NCBI GenBank assembly: GCA_027038805.1
Contig: JALWGO010000033.1
Coordinates: 1 to 5,431, forward strand
Direction: 5' to 3'
Origin: Thermoprotei archaeon
Lineage (GTDB): Archaea > Thermoproteota > Thermoprotei_A > Sulfolobales > WANQ01
Length of the DNA stretch: 5,431 bases
Numbering within the stretch: the stretch's first letter is position 1; each line of letters opens with the position of its first letter. Shown here in pieces: positions 1-4,365 of this stretch. The notes beneath the pieces are model-generated. The model was not told the DNA's origin. It was given only the letters and a program-made list of their open reading frames with translations, and did no database searches. Made by a program: the position numbers and the translations under genes.

Positions 1-1021
1 CCTGGGTTGCGTTTGCTAGTTTTTCCATGTCGCTTCTTTTTACTCTTCTAACTGCTAGTATCTTCTTCTTGGCAAGGAAGTGTTGAGCAACATCATCAAT
101 ACCCTTCTGACAAATAACAACATTAGCACCAACACCAGCAATCTTCTCAACCATTTTACTGAGTATCTCTTCTTCTTCTTCAAGGAATTTCTTTATTTGT
201 GATGGATCACTTATTCTTATCTCAGCATCTATTTCTGGTTTTTCTACTTCTAGTGGTGTGTCTAGTAGTGCTATTTTAGCCTTCTCAACCCTCCTAGGCA
301 TACCAGGATGAACAACCTCCTTATCCAACACAATACCATAAACAAGCTGCGAATCAAGAAGACTACCACCCTTCTTTTTCTCTATCTTTATGTTGTCTAG
401 TCTTACCTCGTAGCGGTCTCCTTTTTTCTCAGCTATTGTTACTATAGCGTCTATGACCATTTCGGTTACTTTTTCTAGTGTGGCACCACTTCCAACGTAT
501 TTGCTTGATATTGTTGTTTCAACTAGGTTCTTGAATATTGGTTTCACTTTTTCTTTGTCCTCGGGCTTGCTTAAGTCACCAAGATCTATTTTTGTAGCTA
601 TCTTCTCGAGTTCTTCTAGGGCTTTCTTCATAGCTGCCTTGTAGCCTTCAATTATTATTGTTGGATGTATTCCTTGGTCTAAGAGTGTTTCAGCTTTCTC
701 AAGTAAGGTTCCTGCGAGTACTACTGCTGTTGTTGTACCATCTCCTACTTCAGCATCCTGGGCTTTTGCTACCTCTACTAGTAGCTTGGCTGCTGGGTGC
801 TGTACCTCCATTTCCTTTACTATTGTTGCTCCATCATTAGTTATTGTAACATCACCAAAACTGTCTACTAGCATCTTATCTAAGCCGCGTGGACCTAGAC
901 TTGTCTTTAATACCTCTGCCAATACTCTTGCCGCTAGAATGTTTGATCTGAGAGCATCTCTACCAGTTGTTCTCTTAGTGCCTTCTTTGAGTATTAGTAC
1001 GGGGACACCGTAAAGGGACAT
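1..1021 (-). CDS. ths: Thermosome (group II chaperonin) subunit, N-terminal 340 residues, truncated by window edge
   Basis: This is a subunit of the archaeal thermosome, the cytoplasmic double-ring ATP-driven chaperonin related to eukaryotic CCT. The translation begins MSLYGVPVLILKEG and shows the family nucleotide-binding motifs in order: LGPRGLDKML (residues 42-51), TNDGATIVKEME (61-72) and GDGTTTAVVLAG (93-104, including the Mg/ATP-binding Asp94). The apical-domain blocks VLDKEVVHPGMPRRVEKA (231-248) and GANVVICQKGIDDVAQHFL (298-316) are also present. Group II subunits are about 540-560 residues, so the second half, including the second equatorial segment, lies beyond position 1. The ATG at 1021 is chosen because GGTGG (1031-1027) lies 5 nt upstream and a TATA box lies at a suitable distance. 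Crenarchaea usually carry two or three paralogous subunits, and I cannot say which this is. Codon use switches abruptly in two blocks (see findings). Identification as a thermosome is essentially certain. Confidence 0.98.
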   Translation of the reverse strand, partial: MSLYGVPVLILKEGTKRTTGRDALRSNILAARVLAEVLKTSLGPRGLDKMLVDSFGDVTITNDGATIVKEMEVQHPAAKLLVEVAKAQDAEVGDGTTTAVVLAGTLLEKAETLLDQGIHPTIIIEGYKAAMKKALEELEKIATKIDLGDLSKPEDKEKVKPIFKNLVETTISSKYVGSGATLEKVTEMVIDAIVTIAEKKGDRYEVRLDNIKIEKKKGGSLLDSQLVYGIVLDKEVVHPGMPRRVEKAKIALLDTPLEVEKPEIDAEIRISDPSQIKKFLEEEEEILSKMVEKIAGVGANVVICQKGIDDVAQHFLAKKKILAVRRVKRSDMEKLANATQ

Positions 1022-1026
1022 AGTTG

Positions 1027-1031
1027 CCACC
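1027..1031 (-). promoter_or_regulatory. Shine-Dalgarno of the thermosome gene
   Basis: On the minus strand AAGGTGGC precedes the ATG at 1021, with the GGTGG core 5 nt from the start codon. It supports the chosen start and a short leader rather than leaderless translation. Confidence 0.7.
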
Positions 1032-1066
1032 TTAGAGCCTTATTTTGCATGGTTAGAATCGGACCT

Positions 1067-1085
1067 CTTCTATATAAATGTTTCG
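1067..1085 (-). promoter_or_regulatory. BRE/TATA promoter of the thermosome gene
   Basis: Read on the minus strand, the sequence is CCGAAACATTTATATAGAA. A purine-rich BRE-like CGAAA is followed by the TATA box TTTATATA (1078-1071). Archaeal transcription normally starts about 25 nt downstream, here near 1050, which leaves a leader of roughly 30 nt containing the GGTGG ribosome site. The box falls inside the longer alternative N-terminus of the divergent gene, which argues against that longer start. Confidence 0.7.
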
Positions 1086-1104
1086 GAGTTAAACTTGATA
1101 TACC

Positions 1105-1120
1105 TATACTTAAAAATAGG
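1105..1120 (+). promoter_or_regulatory. TATA-like promoter of the 1151-2420 operon
   Basis: The plus strand has CTATACTTAAAAATAG, with a TATA-like CTTAAAAATA at 1109-1118. A start about 25 nt downstream falls near 1138-1145, so transcripts would begin at or just before the ATG at 1151 (leaderless or nearly so). It lies about 30 bp from the thermosome TATA box and points the other way, making a compact divergent promoter pair. Confidence 0.5.
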
Positions 1121-1150
1121 GAAGAGGAAGAAATACCCTGGGGAACAATT

Positions 1151-1483
1151 ATGGTGAAAAAAGAAGTAATTGACAAGATAATAAGAGTATTCTCAAAGTT
1201 CATAGACCGAGAGGATATTGAGACAGGTAATAGGTATCTATTAGCTGCTGTTGAAACACTAATCTACGAATACCTTGCAGGCGAGTATACCGATGAGGAA
1301 CTATCAGAAATAGCCCGCACATTAAGAGATAAGATTGTTGAGGGGCCAGCCTACGCTAACCCATTCATAATGGAGGTTTTAGGGATACTTGAGGAAGAAG
1401 TAAACGAGAACAATATAAAGGAGGCTTTAGAGCGTATAAGAGAGCTACACATGGAGGAGAGACTTGATAGACTCGAAGTATAA
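1151..1483 (+). CDS. Hypothetical acidic helical protein, 110 aa
   Basis: I do not recognise this protein. The 110-residue product (MVKKEVIDKIIRVF...) is rich in Glu, Leu and Ile, has no cysteine, signal peptide or membrane segment, and reads as a small cytoplasmic all-helical protein. Its last 35 residues (LEEEVNENNIKEALERIREL and onward) are amphipathic and could form a coiled coil or a partner-binding helix. The frame is open upstream to an ATG at 1049, but that start would add 34 residues that read through both promoters. The ATG at 1151 fits the TATA box at 1109-1118 and has a weak GGGGA 6 nt upstream. Its 3' end overlaps the next gene by 20 bp and contains that gene's ribosome site, so the two are very likely cotranscribed and translationally coupled. 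The protein may act with the TtuA-like product; that is inference from the arrangement only. Confidence 0.75.
   Translation: MVKKEVIDKIIRVFSKFIDREDIETGNRYLLAAVETLIYEYLAGEYTDEELSEIARTLRDKIVEGPAYANPFIMEVLGILEEEVNENNIKEALERIRELHMEERLDRLEV
1453..1466 (+). promoter_or_regulatory. Shine-Dalgarno and TTG start of the TtuA-like gene
   Basis: GGAGGAGA at 1453-1460 lies inside the upstream coding sequence, with the GGAGG core (1453-1457) 6 nt before TTG at 1464-1466. No ATG or GTG in this frame lies between here and the zinc-finger cysteines at codons 19 and 22. This decides a TTG start. Confidence 0.7.
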
Positions 1484-2420
1484 GACTCCTTTATCAGCGA
1501 GTAGGGTTCTCCCCAAATGCACGTATTGTGGTAGGCCAGCCGTTTATCGTAGGAGGACTTCGGGAGAATATTTTTGTAGTGCTTGCTTTACTAGGGCGTT
1601 TATTAGGCGTATTAGGAAGACTATAGCCGAGTACTCTATGCTTACTCCAACATCAAGTATACTATTATTCTTCTCACCGGACATGCCAGTTACTTCTCTA
1701 GCAATGATAGACTCTATTATTAAGCTAGAAAAAGAGTATCCGACGAGAATCTATATATCATTGCCCTCCGACTACAATGATTTTGATACCGTAGAGAGAG
1801 TTCTTGGAGGAAGATACTGTGGTTTAAAAGAACAATTATACCTCGTTATTGGAGAATACGCGGGATTTTTCTCTAGCAGTAGTAGTCTAAATGATAGATA
1901 TGTGTTATCGAGACTGCTTTCACTGTCTATTGCTGAACACGTTAGCGTTAATAGTATTTTATTGCCGTATAGTTTGGAGTCGCTAGCAGTCCTTGTACTT
2001 GCAAATATATTATCTGCTAAGATAGATAGTGTTGCATATATAGAACCAGTTGTTAGATTAAACAATATTACGATTGGTTATCCATTGTATGACACTCCTT
2101 GGGACGACATAGTATTTTATAGCTATATTCGGGGAATCTACGAGCTAGGCTTAGTGGATGGTATTTACTCGAATTGCAGTAAAATCGAGAAGAGAGCCTA
2201 TAATATATATCGCGATCTCGCACTGATTAGTAAGGAGCTAGCATACAATATATTGAAGAACCCGAGTGTTTTCCGAGAAGCCCTAGGCTTAGAGAAGGTA
2301 TCAGCTGAGTGTGGTGGAAGAATAGGCAAGGGTATGCTAAATGAATGCAGTAGTCTTAGAAGAATATTAGGTAATATTAGAGTAGAAATCTTATCCCCCT
2401 GCCAGCAAGCACATCCTTAA
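1464..2420 (+). CDS. Degenerate Ncs6/TtuA-family (tRNA 2-thiolation) PP-loop protein, probable pseudoenzyme
   Basis: The 318-residue product matches the Ncs6/CTU1/TtuA family, enzymes that adenylate a tRNA uridine and replace its oxygen with sulfur. The N-terminus has the family zinc finger: C19-x2-C22, then SGEYFC38-x2-C41F, followed by the typical helix IRRIRKTIAEYSML (47-60). Beyond this the catalytic signatures are missing. The PP-loop SGGKDS, expected after the first beta strand, is replaced around residues 70-77 by FSPDMPVT. The region where the family has CxxCG followed by RR and a helix is SSSSLNDRYVLSRLL (138-152), without cysteines. The family GHNLDDEAQ is replaced by LPYSLESLAV (167-176). 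Cys238 (YSNCSK) may correspond to the third cluster cysteine. The C-terminal zinc knuckle is reduced to C283 and C295. Length is close to the usual 310-340, so this is not a truncation; the frame is intact and probably maintained. Family assignment is from motif recall; loss of activity is inference. It shares an operon with the 110-aa gene and converges on the thioredoxin-like gene. Confidence 0.72.
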   Translation: MIDSKYKTPLSASRVLPKCTYCGRPAVYRRRTSGEYFCSACFTRAFIRRIRKTIAEYSMLTPTSSILLFFSPDMPVTSLAMIDSIIKLEKEYPTRIYISLPSDYNDFDTVERVLGGRYCGLKEQLYLVIGEYAGFFSSSSSLNDRYVLSRLLSLSIAEHVSVNSILLPYSLESLAVLVLANILSAKIDSVAYIEPVVRLNNITIGYPLYDTPWDDIVFYSYIRGIYELGLVDGIYSNCSKIEKRAYNIYRDLALISKELAYNILKNPSVFREALGLEKVSAECGGRIGKGMLNECSSLRRILGNIRVEILSPCQQAHP

Positions 2421-2733
2421 TACCCTCCTTTAATACTATGAAGTCTTTTCTATAGTATCCCATACCACCCTTTTGCTCGAATATTATCTCGCCATTCAAG
2501 TATAGTCTGACTAGTGGGATAGCGTCTACTTCAGCTAGTAGCTCTTTGTCTTTTGTTTCCGTTACATCTACTATTGCTACAGTTATTATAGGCTCTCTTA
2601 TACGTTCAAACAGTCTTGCCGCATAACTTATACTCCTAGACTCATCACTCCTGTCAACATATACCGTTAAGACTAGTCCAGCCGCTCCCAAAAGTTCCTC
2701 TAGCTCACTCTTACTTCTCAAATACTTTACCAT
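2377..2733 (-). CDS. Thioredoxin-fold protein lacking the CxxC active site, 118 aa
   Basis: The 118-residue product has the order of a thioredoxin domain: an N-terminal helix (SKSELEELLGAAG, 7-19), a beta strand LVLTVYV (20-26), a helix, a strand IITVAIVDV (49-57), and then the cis-proline block AIPLVRLYLNGEIIFEQKGG (71-90), which resembles the IPTxxLFKNGE region of thioredoxins. Where WCGPC should follow the first strand the sequence is DRSDESRSISYAARL (27-41). There is no cysteine anywhere in the protein, so it cannot do thiol-disulfide exchange and may instead bind a partner or peptide. It starts one base into the stop of the upstream zinc-ribbon gene (TAATG), with GGGGA as a possible ribosome site, so it is translationally coupled to that gene. 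Its last 44 bp overlap the convergent TtuA-like gene. The fold call rests on pattern similarity. Confidence 0.72.
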   Translation of the reverse strand: MVKYLRSKSELEELLGAAGLVLTVYVDRSDESRSISYAARLFERIREPIITVAIVDVTETKDKELLAEVDAIPLVRLYLNGEIIFEQKGGMGYYRKDFIVLKEGIKDVLAGRGIRFLL

Positions 2734-3443
2734 TACTTTTCCCCAGATCCGCTTGCCACTATTGTTTTAGCTAATGTCTTCTCATATATCTTCTTCTTCA
2801 ACAACTCTTTTTCCTCCTTATTTAGAAACAACTCTATATCCCATGGCTCTCTACGAGCTGTAGGAGGCTTTACCGTCTCACCTAATAACACGTATCCTCT
2901 ATCTAAGGTCTCTCTTAATTCCTCAATAGTAGCTGTTTCCAAGAATTCCCTAAACATTACGTCAAAGTCTACTGCTCTTCGAATCTCTTTTTCACTCAAT
3001 ACTGCACCACATACAAAGCATGTGAGATCGGGTGTTACTGCCCTAAACCCGCATCTAGGACATGGTATAGGAGTTGGCCTACCATATTCTTCCCAGAGAT
3101 ATCTTAGCTGTGGGATAAGGTCTGTTCTATTAAGCCTTTTAGCCTCTTCATAAAGTCTCCGAATGTTCGCTGCAACGGCCCTTCTACCATAAGCTACTAT
3201 GTATTCTAGCTGTTCTGCCGTAAGTTTTTCTCTTACCCGTAGGATGTTCATTGAGATAAGCTCTGCGATATTATCATAATATCTTTGCGCGCGCTTAATG
3301 AGCTGTTCCACCTTGGGCTTGTAGCTTACATCCCCTATTAGCATTTCAAGTACTGGTCCTAGAACTTCTTGTAATTCCTTATCGCTTAATCCTAGATAAT
3401 CTAGTCCCAGACCCATTGCAACGTCTCTAACAATAGTCTTCAC
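2733..3443 (-). CDS. Zinc-ribbon protein of unknown function, at least 236 aa (N-terminus probably longer)
   Basis: I do not recognise the full-length protein. Counting from the GTG at 3443 it has 236 residues: a helical N-terminal half with many charged residues (1-120), a zinc ribbon CPRC-x10-CFVC (Cys128, 131, 142, 145), and a helical C-terminal part ending in a Lys-rich tail. No signal peptide or membrane segment is visible, so it should be cytoplasmic; zinc ribbons of this kind often mediate nucleic-acid or protein contacts. The GTG is the first standard start codon in the frame but lacks a ribosome site. The frame stays open for about 50 codons upstream and encodes a strongly basic stretch, so the true start may be a CTG at 3560 (see findings). 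It is the first gene of an operon with the cysteine-free thioredoxin-fold gene (TAATG junction). The coding call is firm; the start and function are not. Confidence 0.8.
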   Translation of the reverse strand: MKTIVRDVAMGLGLDYLGLSDKELQEVLGPVLEMLIGDVSYKPKVEQLIKRAQRYYDNIAELISMNILRVREKLTAEQLEYIVAYGRRAVAANIRRLYEEAKRLNRTDLIPQLRYLWEEYGRPTPIPCPRCGFRAVTPDLTCFVCGAVLSEKEIRRAVDFDVMFREFLETATIEELRETLDRGYVLLGETVKPPTARREPWDIELFLNKEEKELLKKKIYEKTLAKTIVASGSGEK

Positions 3444-3560
3444 ATATTCTTCTACATTTATCTTCTTCCTATGCGTTCTTGTCTTCTTCTTTTTCTTTTC
3501 TCTTTCATTATTTTTTAATACTTGGTCTTTCTTAACTGTTTTTCTCTTACGACGTGGCAG
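3444..3560 (-). other. Probable N-terminal extension of the zinc-ribbon gene, non-standard CTG start
   Basis: Upstream of the GTG at 3443 the same frame runs open to a TAA near 3590, with no ATG, GTG or TTG. The encoded stretch from CTG 3560 begins LPRRKRKTVKKDQVL, continues through EREKKKKKTRTHRKK and joins smoothly into INVEEYVKTIV. An AGGTG motif (3573-3569) sits 8 nt before this CTG, while nothing similar precedes the GTG. Starting at CTG gives a 275-residue protein with a basic N-terminal tail of the sort seen on nucleic-acid-binding archaeal proteins. It would also shorten the leader from the likely promoter from about 180 nt to about 60 nt. A frame error in the sequence is an alternative explanation. 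Confidence 0.45.
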
Positions 3561-3750
3561 TTTGAGTGCACCTGTGTAACTGTATAGTTAGGCTAGGTAT
3601 TGTTGTATTGGACACATATTTTTTCATTACCTATTTTTAATGTATTTTAAGCTTTGATAAAGTATTTAGATCTAGAAGATACAGAGTTTACTAGGTGCCA
3701 GGATATAGTCCTAGATATATAAATCTGGGGGTTCCTATAATAACTCTTGT
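3561..3750. other. AT-rich spacer between the zinc-ribbon gene and the 106-aa gene
   Basis: The spacer holds the candidate promoter at 3631-3657 and a second TATA-like element at 3716-3724 that reads as TATATAAA on the plus strand and TTTATATA on the minus strand. It also has an imperfect hairpin, CCAGGATATAGTCCTAG at 3699-3715, with a 4-bp core stem and one mismatch. I see no tRNA, no convincing C/D-box pair and no T-run terminator. A 26-codon ATG frame on the minus strand (3627-3547) overlaps the proposed CTG start but has no supporting features. Confidence 0.4.
3631..3657 (-). promoter_or_regulatory. Candidate BRE/TATA promoter of the zinc-ribbon/thioredoxin-fold operon
   Basis: On the minus strand, CAAAGCTTAAAATA (3656-3643) has a BRE-like CAAAG followed by the TATA-like CTTAAAATA. 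A second AT-rich element, ATTAAAAATAG, follows directly (3642-3632). Transcription from the first would start near 3620. A further TATA-like ATTTATATA lies at 3724-3716 on the same strand. Confidence 0.5.
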
Positions 3751-4071
3751 TTACCAGAGATCACGTCTGTCACGTTGTATACCGTAAATCTTGTTTCTCA
3801 TTCTAACGTATCTTGATACTAGATAACTTAATAGCATGCTTAGACGACGCGGGTATCTGTGTTTAATATATTTTACTTTTCTTTCCACTTCTTCTAATGT
3901 TGGATTCTTGCCTCTAAACCATGTTCTCACAAGATTACGCGTTATATAGGAGAGGAGTTCATAGTATTCCTCATTTAGATCTACATCATAGCCGTGTTCT
4001 ACAACTATTCTTTCTATTATATCACCGAAGTACCCATCTATTATACTTATTACATCATCAGTATCTCTCAT
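3751..4071 (-). CDS. Hypothetical protein, 106 aa, acidic N-terminus and basic C-terminus
   Basis: I do not recognise this protein. Its 106 residues begin MRDTDDVISIIDGYFGDIIE. The first 40 are acidic and helical. The second half is strongly basic (RTWFRGKNPTLEEVERKVKY, then RYPRRLSMLLSYLVSRYVRM) and ends QRDRRDLW. It has no cysteine, signal peptide or clear membrane segment. The hydrophobic stretch LSMLLSYLV (77-85) is short and flanked by arginines, more like an amphipathic helix. The charge split and many Arg and Tyr residues would suit binding to nucleic acid or to an acidic partner, but that is inference. The ATG at 4071 is supported by an AGGTAGGG-like ribosome site about 10 nt upstream and a TATA box at 4112-4120. 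It is about 190 bp upstream of the zinc-ribbon gene on the same strand, and a separate promoter between them suggests separate transcription. Confidence 0.7.
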   Translation of the reverse strand: MRDTDDVISIIDGYFGDIIERIVVEHGYDVDLNEEYYELLSYITRNLVRTWFRGKNPTLEEVERKVKYIKHRYPRRLSMLLSYLVSRYVRMRNKIYGIQRDRRDLW

Positions 4072-4109
4072 CGCTTAAACCCTACCTACTATGTCTAGGT
4101 GTTACCAGT

Positions 4110-4126
4110 GGGTTATAAGTTCTTTG
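4110..4126 (-). promoter_or_regulatory. BRE/TATA promoter of the 106-aa gene
   Basis: On the minus strand, GCAAAGAACTTATAACC contains a purine-rich BRE-like CAAAGAA followed by the TATA box CTTATAAC. A start about 25 nt downstream lies near 4090, leaving a leader of about 20 nt with an AGGTAGGG-like ribosome site ahead of the ATG at 4071. Confidence 0.6.
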
Positions 4127-4148
4127 CGAACACTTAATACTATCTACT

Positions 4149-4161
4149 ACTATACTATAGT
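4149..4161. repeat. 13-bp palindrome ACTATA-C-TATAGT
   Basis: The two 6-nt arms are perfectly complementary around a single central C. It is about the size of a half-helical-turn operator for a dimeric regulator, but in such AT-rich sequence it may be chance. Confidence 0.4.
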
Positions 4162-4252
4162 TTTAATACAAGTCCCTATTTACTCTTATGTTCTACTTAG
4201 TAATATAACATTTTAATCTATAGATATTTCAGGCCGTTATACGGTTAATTTT

Positions 4253-4290
4253 CAGTATTACTTAGATACAAGTACAGTATTACCTTAGAT
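4253..4290. repeat. Tandem direct repeat, 22 bp apart, upstream of the nrdJ promoter
   Basis: CAGTATTACTTAGAT (4253-4267) and CAGTATTACCTTAGAT (4275-4290) are identical except for one extra C. Their starts are 22 bp apart, about two turns of the helix, so both would face the same side of the DNA. They lie about 25-60 bp upstream of the TATA-like element of nrdJ, a usual place for an activator or other regulator site in archaea. Confidence 0.6.
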
Positions 4291-4312
4291 TATATTATCA
4301 AACCATTATGGA

Positions 4313-4324
4313 AGGCTTAATCAA
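4313..4324 (+). promoter_or_regulatory. TATA-like element of nrdJ
   Basis: AGGCTTAATCAA contains a weak TATA-like CTTAATCA preceded by purine-rich GGAAGG. A start about 25 nt downstream falls near 4343, just ahead of the ribosome site at 4352. A second AT stretch, GTTTATTAG (4342-4350), is too close to the ATG unless the mRNA is leaderless. Confidence 0.35.
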
Positions 4325-4351
4325 TTTCTGAGGTAGATCTAGTTTATTAGC

Positions 4352-4359
4352 GAGGTTGA
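4352..4359 (+). promoter_or_regulatory. Shine-Dalgarno of nrdJ
   Basis: GAGGTTGA lies 6 nt before the ATG at 4366 and closely matches the archaeal GAGGTGA. It supports this start and a leadered mRNA. Confidence 0.65.
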
Positions 4360-4365
4360 CATATT

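Larger units (their letters stand above)
4072..4365. other. AT-rich divergent intergenic region upstream of nrdJ
   Basis: This region of about 290 bp separates the divergent 106-aa gene and nrdJ. I see no coding frame with support and no RNA gene. It holds the minus-strand promoter at 4110-4126, three short inverted repeats (ACTATA-C-TATAGT at 4149-4161, ATCTATAGAT at 4216-4225, CCGT-TAT-ACGG at 4234-4244), a tandem direct repeat at 4253-4290 and the nrdJ promoter and ribosome site (4313-4359). The middle part, 4140-4230, is very AT-rich and otherwise featureless. The layout suits a regulated nrdJ promoter. Confidence 0.5.

Noticed and set aside
453..1013. Plus-strand frames at 453-644, 658-840 and 786-1013
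   Set aside because: They lie wholly opposite the clearly conserved thermosome coding sequence and give low-complexity Leu/Ser-rich translations.
1049..1150. Longer N-terminus for the 110-aa gene starting at ATG 1049
   Set aside because: It would make the thermosome TATA box and the gene's own TATA-like element part of the coding sequence, and it has no ribosome site. ATG 1151 fits the promoter spacing.
1772..2065. Minus-strand 97-aa frame
   Set aside because: It is antisense to the TtuA-like gene with no promoter or ribosome site, and its translation matches nothing recognisable.
3547..3627. 26-codon minus-strand frame (MKKYVSNTT...) as a leader peptide
   Set aside because: It lies close to the predicted transcript start and overlaps the proposed CTG start, but has no ribosome site, no regulatory logic in its codons and no recognisable sequence.
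3561..3750. C/D-box small RNA or other RNA gene in the spacer
   Set aside because: No convincing C-box and D-box pair or K-turn was found on either strand; the nearest C-box match has no D box at a proper distance.
3921..4118. Plus-strand 65-aa frame
   Set aside because: It is antisense to the 106-aa gene, His/Leu/Tyr-rich, and has no ribosome site.
4216..4244. Short palindromes ATCTATAGAT and CCGT-TAT-ACGG as operators
   Set aside because: Arms of 4-5 bp in AT-rich DNA are expected by chance; they are recorded in the intergenic entry but not claimed as sites.
4072..4365. Replication origin in the AT-rich intergenic region
   Set aside because: No ORB-like or mini-ORB motif and no neighbouring cdc6/orc gene is visible.
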